DNA of 64,000 nucleotides from Plecoglossus altivelis (taxonomy: Eukaryota > Chordata > Actinopteri > Osmeriformes > Plecoglossidae), in contig BROE01000013.1 of NCBI GenBank assembly GCA_036571765.1, positions 10,381,690 to 10,445,689 on the forward strand, given 5' to 3'. Every line of letters starts with the position of its first letter. Positions within the stretch are counted from its first letter, which is position 1. Under the pieces are notes generated by a model that saw only the letters and a list, made by a program, of their open reading frames with translations, did not search any database and was not told where the DNA came from. Position numbers and translations under genes: made by a program. This document shows, in pieces, positions 53,493 to 64,000 of this stretch.

Positions 53493-53909
53493 GCGCGCTG
53501 ACTCACTGGTGGATGCTGCGGTTCTCCAGCCTTTTCGCTGACTGAATTGGGAGGTGGCTCTGCAACTCTCTTCGCTCTCATTCACCTGTCAATGGGTATT
53601 TTGGGGGGTTAAACAGAGAGCCCACGCTTACAACTGATTGGAGGCTGACAGATTCGCTGTCATTAGCATCCCACCCTTTGAATGAGTACCAGTATGTGGG
53701 CCAGGAATTAAGGCAGCGTTCAAAAGCATGTTCTTGTTAAGAAACTGAAAGACGTTGATGAACAACATTGTCAGGCCAAATTGGCCAACTCCAGCTCTCA
53801 GTGAGACGCATGCAGAAAGAATGATGTAACTGGGATGACTAGTACTTAGATCTGCCAGAGGAACAACTCCACTATGGATTCCCTTTCTTTGCGAGGACTA
53901 TAAAATGAG
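53436..53909 (+). repeat. 474-bp tandem duplication, copy 1
   Basis: This unit repeats at 53910-54383 with a constant 474-bp offset and no mismatch noticed in the non-minisatellite part. It carries the end of the 18-bp minisatellite and then about 420 bp of unique sequence ending in GGACTATAAAATGAG. Confidence 0.9.
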
Positions 53910-54383
53910 CCAGCTAGTCCCCCGCCTCCAGCTAGTCCCCCACCCCCAGATAGTCCCCCGCCTCCAGCGCGCTGACTCACTGGTGGATGCTGCGGTTCTC
54001 CAGCCTTTTCGCTGACTGAATTGGGAGGTGGCTCTGCAACTCTCTTCGCTCTCATTCACCTGTCAATGGGTATTTTGGGGGGTTAAACAGAGAGCCCACG
54101 CTTACAACTGATTGGAGGCTGACAGATTCGCTGTCATTAGCATCCCACCCTTTGAATGAGTACCAGTATGTGGGCCAGGAATTAAGGCAGCGTTCAAAAG
54201 CATGTTCTTGTTAAGAAACTGAAAGACGTTGATGAACAACATTGTCAGGCCAAATTGGCCAACTCCAGCTCTCAGTGAGACGCATGCAGAAAGAATGATG
54301 TAACTGGGATGACTAGTACTTAGATCTGCCAGAGGAACAACTCCACTATGGATTCCCTTTCTTTGCGAGGACTATAAAATGAG
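53910..54383 (+). repeat. 474-bp tandem duplication, copy 2
   Basis: Second copy of 53436-53909. High identity means the duplication is recent or was homogenised. No coding potential is recognised in the unit. Confidence 0.9.
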
Positions 54384-54710
54384 GAAGAGTAACTGATTAA
54401 CTCCCACTGATTCTCAGACTCTCGCTACCATTTACTGGAAACTGAAAACAGTGATGTGCAAAATGCAAGAGCTACCTTGCTCCAGGCTTCCAGTAAATGC
54501 CAACTCTGCTACCTCAATGAAAAGGCAAGCCTTGCTTTTCCAAAGCTAAATGACTCCTCCAGCTAATCTTCACCCAGCGTCTCCATGGCAGTATATGAGC
54601 GATGGTGCTGGATCACCAGGGTACAGAGTGGAGGCCATATTGTGACCAGGCTTCAGGGAAGGCTCCAGCAGCCTCTCCAGCAGCCTCTCCATCACTCACC
54701 AGGTCACACA

Positions 54711-54894
54711 GCCTGCAACGCAGCCTGCAACGCAGCCTGCAACGCAGCCTGCAACGCAGCCTGCAACGCAGCCTGCAACGCAGCCTGCAACGCAGCCTGC
54801 AACACAGCCTGCAACGCAGCCTGCAACACAGCCTGCAACACAGCCTGCAACACAGCCTGCAACACAGCCTGCAACACAGCCTGCAACACAGCCT
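54711..54894 (+). repeat. 12-bp minisatellite (GCCTGCAACGCA)
   Basis: About 15 copies. The 5' units carry AACGCA and most of the 3' units AACACA, differing by one C-to-T-type change (CpG loss read on the other strand). The period is a multiple of three, so several frames stay open on both strands, giving Cys-Asn-Ala-Ala or Val-Leu-Gln-Ala repeats. There is no sign of a real gene. Confidence 0.95.
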
Positions 54895-55584
54895 GGTTTC
54901 CCCAATATCAAGCGGACCCAAGTGCTGCCCTGCTGAGGTGAGTGGACGGTTCAGGCCGCGCGCTCCTGTCCACAGGATTCATCTATATAGAGAGATGAGC
55001 TTGTGAGGAGGAAGTAGGGAGGAGTGGACTGTTAATGACCTGCTCTGATAGGAGGTCAGAGGTGGCCTGAGATCCAATCCGATTTTCATTTTCCCCAGTG
55101 TTGTAGTCGGTGTAGAGTGAGTGTGGGTGGACGTGTGTGTGTATGTGTGTGTGTGTGGGGGGGGTTTCCCTCACCAGGAAGCTATTATAAGTGAGGGATT
55201 TTAAGATGCTGGGAAGACCTTGGTAGATGTCATTAAATTAGGGTTTACAAAATTGTTTGGAGAAGTACAATTCTGAATGCGCAAGTTATAAATATGTAAT
55301 AAATTGTAAAACTTTTTTCTTTTTGGTTAAGTCTCTCCTCGAAATAATTTATATCACACTTAATCTATTATTTATAGTACTGTCTCTTGTAAGCTATTCA
55401 AAACACAGGAACGACTGCAACAAAAAAATACACTTGAAGGAGAGACTTGTAATAGAAATGTAAGAAGCCGTTGAAAAAAAATCCCCTCATTCTTCTTTCT
55501 TAACATTGTTTAGAATAGTTTTTTTTATATTTTACTAATTTTCTCTCCGCACACACAAACACACTCCCTGAAGCTACTGCTGTA
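54895..55584. other. glce 3' flank
   Basis: Non-coding. A GT-rich run lies near 55128-55165, and the segment becomes AT-rich from 55240 to 55550. It probably includes the end of the glce 3' untranslated region if the signal at 55585 is not used. Confidence 0.5.
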
Positions 55585-55590
55585 TTTAAT
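55585..55590 (-). terminator. glce: Candidate polyadenylation signal of glce
   Basis: ATTAAA on the minus strand lies about 270 nt after the glce stop. It is the common variant of the signal. I saw no AATAAA on that strand before it. The 3' end could equally lie further downstream. Confidence 0.3.
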
Positions 55591-55857
55591 TACAACCACT
55601 AGCTCAGACAAGAGGAGAGCAACAATGCTGCAAAAAAAGGAAAAAAAAGAAGAAAAAACTACCGCAAGAGAAAGTTCTCTGCATCGGACACTGCAATTGA
55701 CGGAACCCAATCTTCGCCCTCTCGGTCCTATCTTAGGAGGTCACCCACAAACCCATGTGAACCAGTTACATACAAGATACCCACGAGGTCAAACCTCTCC
55801 CCTGGACATACCCCAAGTCAAGCGTTTGATTCAATCCAAGAGTCAAGGGGGTTTCCC

Positions 55858-58800
55858 CTAATTGTGCTTGGCCCGCCCCCCTTTTAGGTAGCTCTTCCAG
55901 CGCTTCACCACGTCCCTGAAGATGGGCGCGTTGTCCACCGACGCCAGCAGCTGCAGCTGGTTAATGTGCGTGGTGTGGTAGTCCCAGCGCGCCAGGTTAG
56001 GTGCTGTGCCCAACATGTAGTGGCGCAGGTCATATATACTCCCCGAGCCTGTGTCGTAGAGGGGCAACATGGCTTTAAGAGAGTCCATTCCCCGGCTGAA
56101 CAGCTGGCCAGCCTCACGGCCCAGCTTATCGCCCGCTGTCTCGGCCAAGTCATACAGCCCGAGGAGCGAGTAAATGAAGCCGTTGAGGACGAAGGAACTG
56201 GGCGTGGTGGGGTACTCCTCATACCAGTCGTATTTGTTCATGAAGACGGCTTTGACTCCGTGCTGCTCGGAAGGCATTTTGTAGGGTCCTACTGCCTTGA
56301 GGGCGGCGTTTAGGTACGCTGGGTCCTTGGTTAGCAGGTATGCTCTGACCAGCGTGGACATGGCCTGGCCCTGGGCCATAGCCGAGTACCAGCCGGGCTC
56401 CAGCGGGCGGAAGCCCTCGCCCAGCTTGCGGGTGACCATGATGGGCCAACCGCCGCGCTCGTCCTGGTTACGCACCAGCCAGTCACTGGCGGCAAAAAAG
56501 GCAGCAGTGTGCGCCGTGGTAGAGATGGTGATGTTGTCAATGGCACCACGCCCACGAAGCACCATACGCACCACACGCCGGGGCATGATCTACACAGAGA
56601 GAGAGGAACACAAATGTTGCTTCTGTTTAAGACATTACAAGTAGAATAACAGGGGGACCAATAAAGGTTATACTTTAATGACAATATTTACTTTTAATTT
56701 CGTTTTAGAAATGTCAAGGACAAAATGTCTGCATTAAGCACCTGTCTATTAATTAAAAACAAAAGATAACCTGCAACGACATGAGCCTGAATTGAACACT
56801 CCAACGCTACTAACAGGCCCACGTACCTTGGTGGCCTTAACGGCCTTGGTGTTGGACAGCCCCACTCCCTTTCGAAGGTCTGTAAGCAGGTCGCGGGTCA
56901 CTGTGGTCCAGGCGCTACGCGGCCCGATGCCGTAGGTAATGTCCCGGTCCTTAAAGGCAATGAGCTGACTGGTGGTGACGTAGTGGATGATGAAGGGAGC
57001 GCCCTTTTCGGTGGTCTCCAGGACCACGGACACGCTGCCGTTGGAGGCGAACTTCAGGTCGAAGGAGATGATAAAGTCCTTGGAATTTCCCAATGGAAGC
57101 GAGATGCCCTCAGAGTTTTCTGGGGAAGAAAAAACATTTTCCCCAAAAATTTAATCATAATAATGGTATTAGATAATGGTATTGCATGGGTATCTTTCAA
57201 AACATATGTTTAAAATATCTGTTGTTTTTTCTTTCTACAAATAAAACATGAGCAGTTAAATTAATACATACATACATAATACATACATGCAACTTGAAAT
57301 TATTTAGATCCTAATTAATGACTAATTTCTTGTCAAAACATCTGAGCTATCAGGGAGATGAGCTATAGGCTCCATATAATGCATCCATATTATTGCACTT
57401 CAAGATACTAACTATAAGGAATAATGTTAGACCATCATATTTTCCAGCCACAAACATGAAGGCATTAAACTACTTTAAATGTTGTAAATGCTGTAGATTC
57501 AGTTATTTCAAATGGATTTTTGTATCTTCCTAATACGCTTAATAACATAGAGGCACCAAACTAGAACACTATTCTTTCCAGGATTGGACTGTACTCTGTA
57601 TTCGACTAACGACTGTCACGCGAGTCCCTCTCTAGCTGTGCCATGTCTCTCTGTAGTCTCTCTCTCTCTCTCTGTCTGTCAGGATGCTGCAGAGCTTCCT
57701 AGCTGGGAGAGATGAAGCAGCCTCCTGAGGCAGAGCAGGTCAAATGTCTCGCTGCACACTGGGCTTTATTAGACGAAAAACTGGAGGGTGGGAGATGAGG
57801 GTGGCTGAGGGGGGCTGGGGGAGGCTAAGGGGGGCCCTGGGGGACACCACTGAAGAATACAGGATGTAGAATAAAATCAGAGACCCAGTACAACACCACA
57901 TTGTACAGAGCCACCTCGATCCTGTGGACGTGAAACACGTGGCTGCAGGAACTCTTCCATTGGCAGGTGCATAGATGACATATTGCCCATGTAAACATCA
58001 ACAAGCTTTCACCCCCTCAAAAAACCCATAACCCCTCCCACACACAGCTCCTTAGCAACGCTTCAGCAACTACAAGGTATTCTTTGAATTATTTCCCGAC
58101 TGTAGAGGCCATGGCAGCTCCAGGGCCTGTGTCGGTCTCACCCCTACTTAGTCCGCTCGTGCACGCAGAGCACTCCAGAGAGCTACAGAGCCAGTGTGCA
58201 CAGAGAAAACAGACAGAGTGCGAAAACAAGCGGGAGCGGGAAAGAAAGAAATAAAGGGATCACAAAGAGAAGAAAGAGAGAGACAGACAGACAGTCTGGC
58301 ATGGTCCCAGTCGCTACGGCTCTTTAATGCACTCATAAATCCATTACTTAAGGCAATCGGGAGAGTAAGTGGATTTGTACTGTGGCCCTGTGATTACTCA
58401 ACCATCAATAACGTATGGCTCCGAATACAGACGAGATCTCCTCTCCTGTGCGAGACAGAGATGTCACCCAGTTATCGGGGTGTGTCAACACACTAATAAA
58501 TGACATGGGGACGACACACTCGCTGTGGAAATGGAGCACTGGCTCAATACACACAAGCAAGCGGGAGAAAGTGTGTCATGTATAAACACTCATTGTGGCT
58601 TATATTGATTCACATGCAAACACACAATGACGCACATGTACACGCTCCGGCGCTCTATAAAGAAGCACACAAACACCAACCGAGGCAGACAGACCCACAA
58701 CACTGCGTTCGTGCCTAAGCAGGGCTTCAGATGGTGACAGCAATTACTCCACTGTCTCCTCATAGAAGAGCCCCTGCAAATACTAATAGGCATCGATCTG

Positions 58801-60169
58801 GCTTGCACACAAACCACATTACTGCTGTAACAGCCACCCAATGGGGCATTGGCGCCAAGAAACAAGGCACCACACTATAATTGGAAATTCAGAGACAAAA
58901 AGTTTAGTCGTTGTCATTTGTTCGTCTGCTGTTTGCATGTGTGTTTGTGGGTGGGTATGGAGCGTTATGCAAGCCTCTGGGAGTTGAGGCAGTGTATAGT
59001 ACATGTATTTGTACATATGTGTGCTGCATGGGTGTATGCAGGCTGTGGTTATGCTGTCTAAGGGACAAGAGATTGATCCTCCTGACAGATGCTGTGGGGG
59101 CGTTTAAACCCAAGCAGAGATAAGGAGAAAGGAGGAGACATGGGCTGAGAGATTAAAAATATGAGAGATAGAGGGAGGGAGAGAGAGAGAGGAGCAAGAG
59201 ATAGAGAGAGGGAGAGCGAGAGAGATGGAGAGTGAGAGAGAGAGATGGAGAGTGAGAGAGAGAGGGGGGGATGGCAGAAAAAGAGAAAGGCTTGGATCTG
59301 AGGAAGAGACGAACAGAAACATGCAAGACGATATAAGAGCAAAGCTGAAAAGGGGAAGAGTCATGTGGAAGGTGTCATCCAAGAAGCAGAGCACACGTCC
59401 CAGCATGGTCAGGGAGAGGAAGGACAGGATGGGGGGGAAGATGGGAGCAATCAGAAGAGGGCAGGAGTAAAGTGGAGAGAGATGGAAGGAGAGTAAAGGA
59501 ATGGCCGGTGAAAAAGGGAGAGCTGAAATATGAACCGGAAAAAACAACTGGAGCCCTTTGGAGAATTTCAAAGTGGAATTCAATTGAGATTGCAATAAAA
59601 TGGAGTCGAATGGGAGAGGTGTACATAGATCAGATTGTTTCCAAGAAAAAGGACTTAGATGATCTAAAGAGGCAGAGAAAATGGAGGGAGAATGCAGTCT
59701 CCATAATCGTGTGTTGGATCAAGCAGGAAAGGTGTTCACATAAAAGAAATATAACTTTTCCAGTGTAGACTACACTGGCTCTACGGTGTTAAAGCACAAC
59801 ATAGAAAAGGGGGCCATTTTTGGATGAAATAATAAAGAGCAATGGGCAACATTGCTAATAAATGCAATCATATTGCTTGCATGGTCAACCCACTCCCTTG
59901 GAGTGGTACTGCTATCCTACCTGGTGCGCTGAACTGTCTGACAGAGGTGGCCCGTCCCTTATCGTGGACCCGCATCAGGCTGCAGCCCTTGGACACGCTC
60001 CAGGAGCCGGGGCTGGCCGCCCGGCTGTCTCTCTCTTCAGCCGTGTCATACACCTCCACGTGGGGGGGGCGCTCCGTCAGGTTCTTGCTGTAGTGGCTCA
60101 GGCCGTACTGGGCGATCTGGATGGCATAGAAGTAGCCCTGGGGGCCCCACTGTGTGGAGAGGGGCACAC
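55858..60169 (-). CDS. glce: D-glucuronyl C5-epimerase, partial: last three coding exons
   Basis: A Golgi enzyme that converts D-glucuronate to L-iduronate in nascent heparan sulfate and heparin chains. Coding exons seen, in transcript order: 59921-60169, 56827-57119 and 55858-56589. They give 1274 nt (about 424 residues), with phases joining cleanly and stop TAG at 55858-55860. The human protein is 617 aa, so about 190 N-terminal residues (the cytosolic tail, the membrane anchor and the first luminal part) lie beyond 64000. The first exon here opens with GVPLSTQWGPQGYFY. The tyrosines matching human catalytic Y500 (in YEEYPTTPSS), Y560 (YDLRHY) and Y578 (RWDYHTTH) are all present, and the C-terminus RAKHN is identical to the human one. 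The enzyme should be active if the missing exon is intact. Confidence 0.96.
57120..59920 (-). other. glce: glce intron between the two middle coding exons
   Basis: A 2.8-kb intron. It contains the GA-rich tract at 59150-59520, a short CT run near 57655-57680, and a non-repetitive block at 58310-58450 with homeodomain-like ATTA cores. No further exon is visible. Confidence 0.8.
59150..59520. repeat. GA-rich purine tract in glce intron
   Basis: The plus strand is dominated by GAGAGA, GGAGAG and AAGAGG units. The opposite strand therefore shows an open Ser/Leu/Pro frame that is compositional only. It lies 400 bp downstream, in transcript order, of the glce exon at 59921-60169. Confidence 0.75.
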
Positions 60170-60175
60170 CTAGGA

Positions 60176-60345
60176 GGAGGGGAGCAGATACAAGGAGAGA
60201 GAAGAGGGGGGGAGGAGGGGGGATGAAAGGGGAAGAGAGAGAGAAGAAGGAAGAGAGAGAGACAGAGAACAGAGAAGAAGGAAGAGAGAGACAGTGAGAG
60301 GGAGAGCGAGGAAGGAAGGGGAAGAGAGAGAGAAAACTGGAGATC
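60176..60345 (-). other. glce: Long polypyrimidine tract upstream of a glce acceptor
   Basis: The plus strand is almost entirely purine (GA/GGA units) for about 170 bp, so the glce transcript has a CU-rich tract running up to the acceptor of the exon at 59921-60169. Ordinary acceptor tracts are 10-30 nt. Such tracts can bind PTB-type proteins. No effect on splicing can be read from sequence alone. Confidence 0.7.
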
Positions 60346-61064
60346 AATTTGTTTTTCCAACATTAGCTCTGATAAGAAATACTGCTTTGCTCTGAGCCAG
60401 AAATCAACATCTGCATTCTATCTGTCATGGTGCCAAGCTGTGCCCTTGCCCTTCTTAATGTTGGTTAAAGAGCAGTGTTTGGAGCCCTGCGTGGGCAACA
60501 GCTGAACACGCATGCTGAGAGGAGAAACATCATCATTTCTGTGCATTGAAATAGCACTTGTTGTTTCCACGTGTTCTGACATGAAAAAGGCAGGCCTGTA
60601 CCATCATTGACAACAGCACAGGAAAGCTGACTCTAATAAGGCTTGGTTTAAGGTACCACAATCACAATATGAGGAGTTGGAACATTGCTCTTACAAAAGG
60701 GCACAACCATTCTCGGTTAACACTCAAAGTTCAGATTTGCAAGATAGATTCTTCCATCTCTTGTGAGTTTGGCAGCTGTTTCTTTTGGAAACACTGGTGA
60801 CTGTTGTCTGCTTGTCGGGAGGCCACTTTGTCTCCTCATCAAAGCTTGTATGAAATTAGAAATGTGGCGATGGAAAGCTGTGAACTAGGACTGAAGTAGA
60901 AGGATTTAACAAATAAGACAGACAGATAGCCGGAAGGAGGGATTTGAACCCAGAATGAGAGATGGGCTAGTCATCATCCCCCCAAAAACTGAAATACCCA
61001 CCATAGAGAGATGGAGACACAGAAAAAGAGACAGAGAGAGACAGACAGTGAGCGAGTGAGAAAG

Positions 61065-61069
<5 letters not shown>

Positions 61070-61103
<34 letters not shown>
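61070..61103 (+). repeat. (AG)n microsatellite
   Basis: About 17 AG units inside a wider GA-rich segment from 61000. Confidence 0.95.
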
Positions 61104-61107
<4 letters not shown>

Positions 61108-62557
61108 AAAAGCTAAGAACCAGTGAGAATAAGATAGAAACCTAAAGCTCAGCCAGATGCACAAAGAGTGAGACAAAGTGCCCACAACACGTTGGCCTAT
61201 TTCATCAGCAAAACACTGATACCCCTCCTCCCTAAAAAGACAGCAAAAAAATGGGTAAGCAATCACAAGCTAGCGCCGGCGAGCCGAGATGGAAGACCCT
61301 GCCTTGAAATTCAAGCCATTTCCTACCACACCGGGGGCTAGTCATCAACATCTAGACCCAGAAATAGCACGGTGCCAGGCGTCTGCGCCATGAACAGATA
61401 GTTTACCTAAAGAGCTGGTGACAGTCTCTGCAGAGCCCACTTACCATGACAATCCCATTAGCTGGCTAGCAGATCCAGCTAGCCTACACTGGCCCCCGAC
61501 ACATGAGGAGAAGGACATTCAGTAGAAGGGGAACGTAAGAGCAAAGAAACAACATGACAGCGGAGAAGGGATGCGTTCCAGCAGTGGGAATTGAATACAC
61601 GTTCCACTTCATTATTCATACGTGTGCAAACCTCAAACAAGTGAGGACTTGTTTTAGATTTCGAACAAACTCGACATCAGCCATATCGTAATCACATAAC
61701 ACCAGTCATGTTAGACGGGTGCACAGCGCATAGAAAATAGAGGACAGGGTGTGGATTATGCTGAAAAACTGGAACTGTGCTCCAGGAAAGGTCATTTGAA
61801 AGAACACTGTTCGGTGCCTTTGAAAGGAATTCTATTGTCAAAGACTTCTTTGAAAAAAGACATCAGTAAGGCTTCCTGTCCTAAAAGAGGCTGAACGGGT
61901 ATATTCCTCTTCTTCATCCATTCAGGGCCTTGGGCTTTGGTGGTCTCGAAATTGAGTCAGTGAGGTTATGATTCAAGCCCAAACTATTTAACCTTCCGAA
62001 CCGGACAGAGATCCATAACTGGACAACCTACATCTAACTTTCGCAAATATAATTTTTAAAGTAGCTATTAAAAGTAATCTTTCTTTCAGAGAGGAATTTT
62101 CAATAGTCTTAGTTCACTGGATGACCTTCTTTAGGCACTTAATCAAATGTATTTCAATTAACTTAGTTTTTCAGCCTAAAGCGCTTAAATGTCCAACCTT
62201 CACAACTAAGTCTATAAAAATGAGTATTTCAGCTCAATCCAACAGCCTTCTTCCTCTCTCAGCATCCTTGTTTTCTGGCCTTGTTTAGCACTGCTGTGGG
62301 CCCACTTACACCAAGCTGGGATGAAATGTGCTAGGTTGGGAGGTATTTAAGTGGGTTACTGGGCTGGACTCTGTGGCCGTGTGGCACAAAGTGCAGAGGC
62401 GATGAGGGGATTGCAGCTATACACTCCACCCGCTTCAGGACTTCAATTAAGTTTCTGGGAGACAATGTCTGGCCTAGATTCAATTCAGAGCTCCAACTCT
62501 TTCTCTCCCCCTCCTTACACACAGCCACAGCTTTCTACTGGATGAAGAGCCTTTCCT

Positions 62558-62560
<3 letters not shown>

Positions 62561-62618
<58 letters not shown>
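62561..62618 (+). repeat. (TG)29 microsatellite
   Basis: 58 bp of uninterrupted TG, the longest pure dinucleotide run noticed in the window. Confidence 0.97.
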
Positions 62619-62620
<2 letters not shown>

Positions 62621-63114
62621 GTGAGGTGGTGGTTGGGGTACGTTTGCATGTTTTAAGGAAAAGGGGACAGTGAGGCCTGGAATTGAACAGACAGCTAAAG
62701 AGAAACCATGTAAAAGAGAAGATTCTCATTTCAGAGTCCACTGGCTAAAGAAGATTAGCTCTCCTCCACTAATTATGGAGAGCAAAATATAATCTCATAT
62801 CAGAGAGGTCCGCTAAATTAATCTCAGACAATATTCCTTTGCCTCTGACGCACACACCTTAACGCAACGAAGCCCTTACTATCTTTTGTTTCGAACATAA
62901 GCTTCTGGAGAAGATGGTGCCATGTTTCAGCACATCATGGTTTTGTTCCTTACAGTTCTACGAAAGCATTACAACTGACTGAATTTGTGAGTCCCTGTGG
63001 TTCCAGTAGAAAGATCCTTCTCCCCTCTTGAGTATTTAGACAAGGCAACAAGGCCAAACACTTTCTCACTGACAATCAAGCAGGTTTGGAAGCAACACTC
63101 CCCCAGACCTTGTG

Positions 63115-63245
63115 CAAGATCTCGGACAGGGCTGTGACGGCCTAATTAACGGAGCGCTATTTTCTCCTTTACAAAGAAGCAGGAGTTCCAGGGAAAGGTG
63201 AGGGATTGTGTGAAGGGTGCTAAAAAGCAAGAGGCTTGATTAATG
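63115..63245. promoter_or_regulatory. Candidate regulatory element in glce intron
   Basis: Contains GCCTAATTAACGG (homeodomain type) and CTTTACAAAG (SOX/TCF-like palindrome) in a non-repetitive context. The assignment is inferred. Confidence 0.25.
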
Positions 63246-63736
63246 GCCCATGGGGATGTGAGACACATTGTGAGTGGGAGCTGGAGAGTGAGTGTGTGCC
63301 TGTAGACTTGTATATAGAAAATAGCCTTCGGAGAATAACTAGACTCCCTACAGCTCCACACTTAAGTTTAAAACAAAATTGGCTCAATTCCTGGCTGACC
63401 TATTTTCTGCCCTTCTGATACCTGTGGAGCAGAACACTGCTAGTGCTAAGGTAGCCTCACTTACCTCTCAGCAGGTTGGAAAAGTGCAGTGTGCTTTAGC
63501 TATGGCAAAGGGCTCAAAGGATTAACAAATGAGAGAACTAGTCTACAGAACTTTGACTTTTCCTTAAATAACCTCTTATACAAATTGTTGGCGCAATCTT
63601 TATCCCTCTTGACCAAGGCCGCTTTCAAAATCGAAGACAGCAGTGTCTGGAACGTTCAAGTACCTAAGCTTTGGAAAACTCTTGAACGGTTCGCTCAAGT
63701 ACACTCAGAAGCTGAAAAGGGAATTTAGGATCCTAG

Positions 63737-63850
63737 TGAGAAACCCTACTTCTGGGTAGAGAGAGTGGTAACGTTGAGAAACCCTACTTCTGGGTAGAGA
63801 GAGTGGTAACGTTGAGAAACCCTACTTCTGGGTAGGGAGTGGTTAACGTT
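63737..63850 (+). repeat. 38-bp tandem repeat, about 3 copies
   Basis: The unit begins TGAGAAACCCTACTTCTGGG and restarts at 63737, 63775 and 63813. The third copy is degenerate at its end. Confidence 0.9.
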
Positions 63851-64000
63851 TCAGTATTTGTTTAATTGGGGGTGTAAAACGTTTAGAATGCAGGATGGAT
63901 CTCACAATTCAACAAGGATAATTAATATAATTCCTATAAAGTATGAAGTGCTTTACCAACTAGGCTCAAACTAGTTACAGTACTGATGACAACACAGTTT

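Larger units (their letters stand above)
60170..64000 (-). other. glce: glce intron, continuing beyond the window
   Basis: No exon of the N-terminal half of GLCE is found here. I looked for the membrane anchor and early luminal region on the minus strand. The stretch holds the polypyrimidine tract next to the exon, an (AG)n run, a (TG)29 run, a 38-bp tandem repeat, and two AT-rich blocks that look like regulatory elements (62740-62860 and 63115-63245). Confidence 0.75.

Noticed and set aside
53267..53581. Gly/Ala/Leu-rich repeat protein on the minus strand
   Set aside because: It is a translation of the 18-bp minisatellite; the downstream part recurs in the 474-bp duplication with no gene structure.
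54602..55006. Cys/Asn/Ala and Leu/Gln/Arg repeat proteins
   Set aside because: All are translations of the 12-bp minisatellite in different frames on both strands.
59104..59595. 163-codon Ser/Leu/Pro frame
   Set aside because: It is produced by the GA-rich tract in the glce intron.

Overview
The window is nuclear DNA of a bony fish, almost certainly a teleost. It holds intron-split genes with GT-AG junctions, long non-coding stretches rich in CA/GT microsatellites and minisatellites, a tRNA-derived SINE, and a hAT-type DNA transposon. It is not prokaryotic: there are no operons, CRISPR arrays or phage genes. The species cannot be named from the sequence.

Three genes lie head to tail on the minus strand. 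I rebuilt them exon by exon. From 64 kb downwards they are: (1) glce (heparan sulfate D-glucuronyl C5-epimerase), of which the window holds only the last three coding exons (55858-60169); the N-terminal coding exon lies beyond position 64000. (2) paqr5 (membrane progestin receptor gamma), complete, 7 coding exons, 337 aa (40298-47551). (3) kif23 (MKLP1/CHO1, the centralspindlin kinesin), complete, 23 coding exons, 962 aa (28863-38959). The order GLCE-PAQR5-KIF23 matches human chromosome 15q23 as I recall it, so this is an ancestral vertebrate block. The three proteins have unrelated jobs (Golgi glycan editing, steroid signalling, cytokinesis); their adjacency is conserved order and not a pathway.

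Positions 1-28862, downstream of kif23, form a gene-poor desert in which I find no convincing exon. It holds CA/GT repeats, a minisatellite with a higher-order period of about 160 bp (16447-17031), and several AT-rich, TAAT-rich, repeat-free blocks that look like conserved non-coding elements. One block has a perfect 14-bp inverted repeat next to a CpG-rich patch. Between paqr5 and glce (47552-55857) there is no gene, but there are an 18-bp minisatellite, a 474-bp tandem duplication and a 12-bp minisatellite.

Two places inside paqr5 introns look like assembly or mobile-element anomalies. One is a 332-bp offset duplication of a SINE tail enclosing an exon-like fragment of another gene with a single N at the join. 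The other is a 156-bp direct repeat around a 105-N gap. A 1272-bp hAT element with 8-bp target-site duplications sits in kif23 intron 15. I did not find a new biological system. The items most worth checking are the divergent CHO1-type exon of kif23, the orphan exon fragment in paqr5, and the inverted-repeat/CpG block in the desert.
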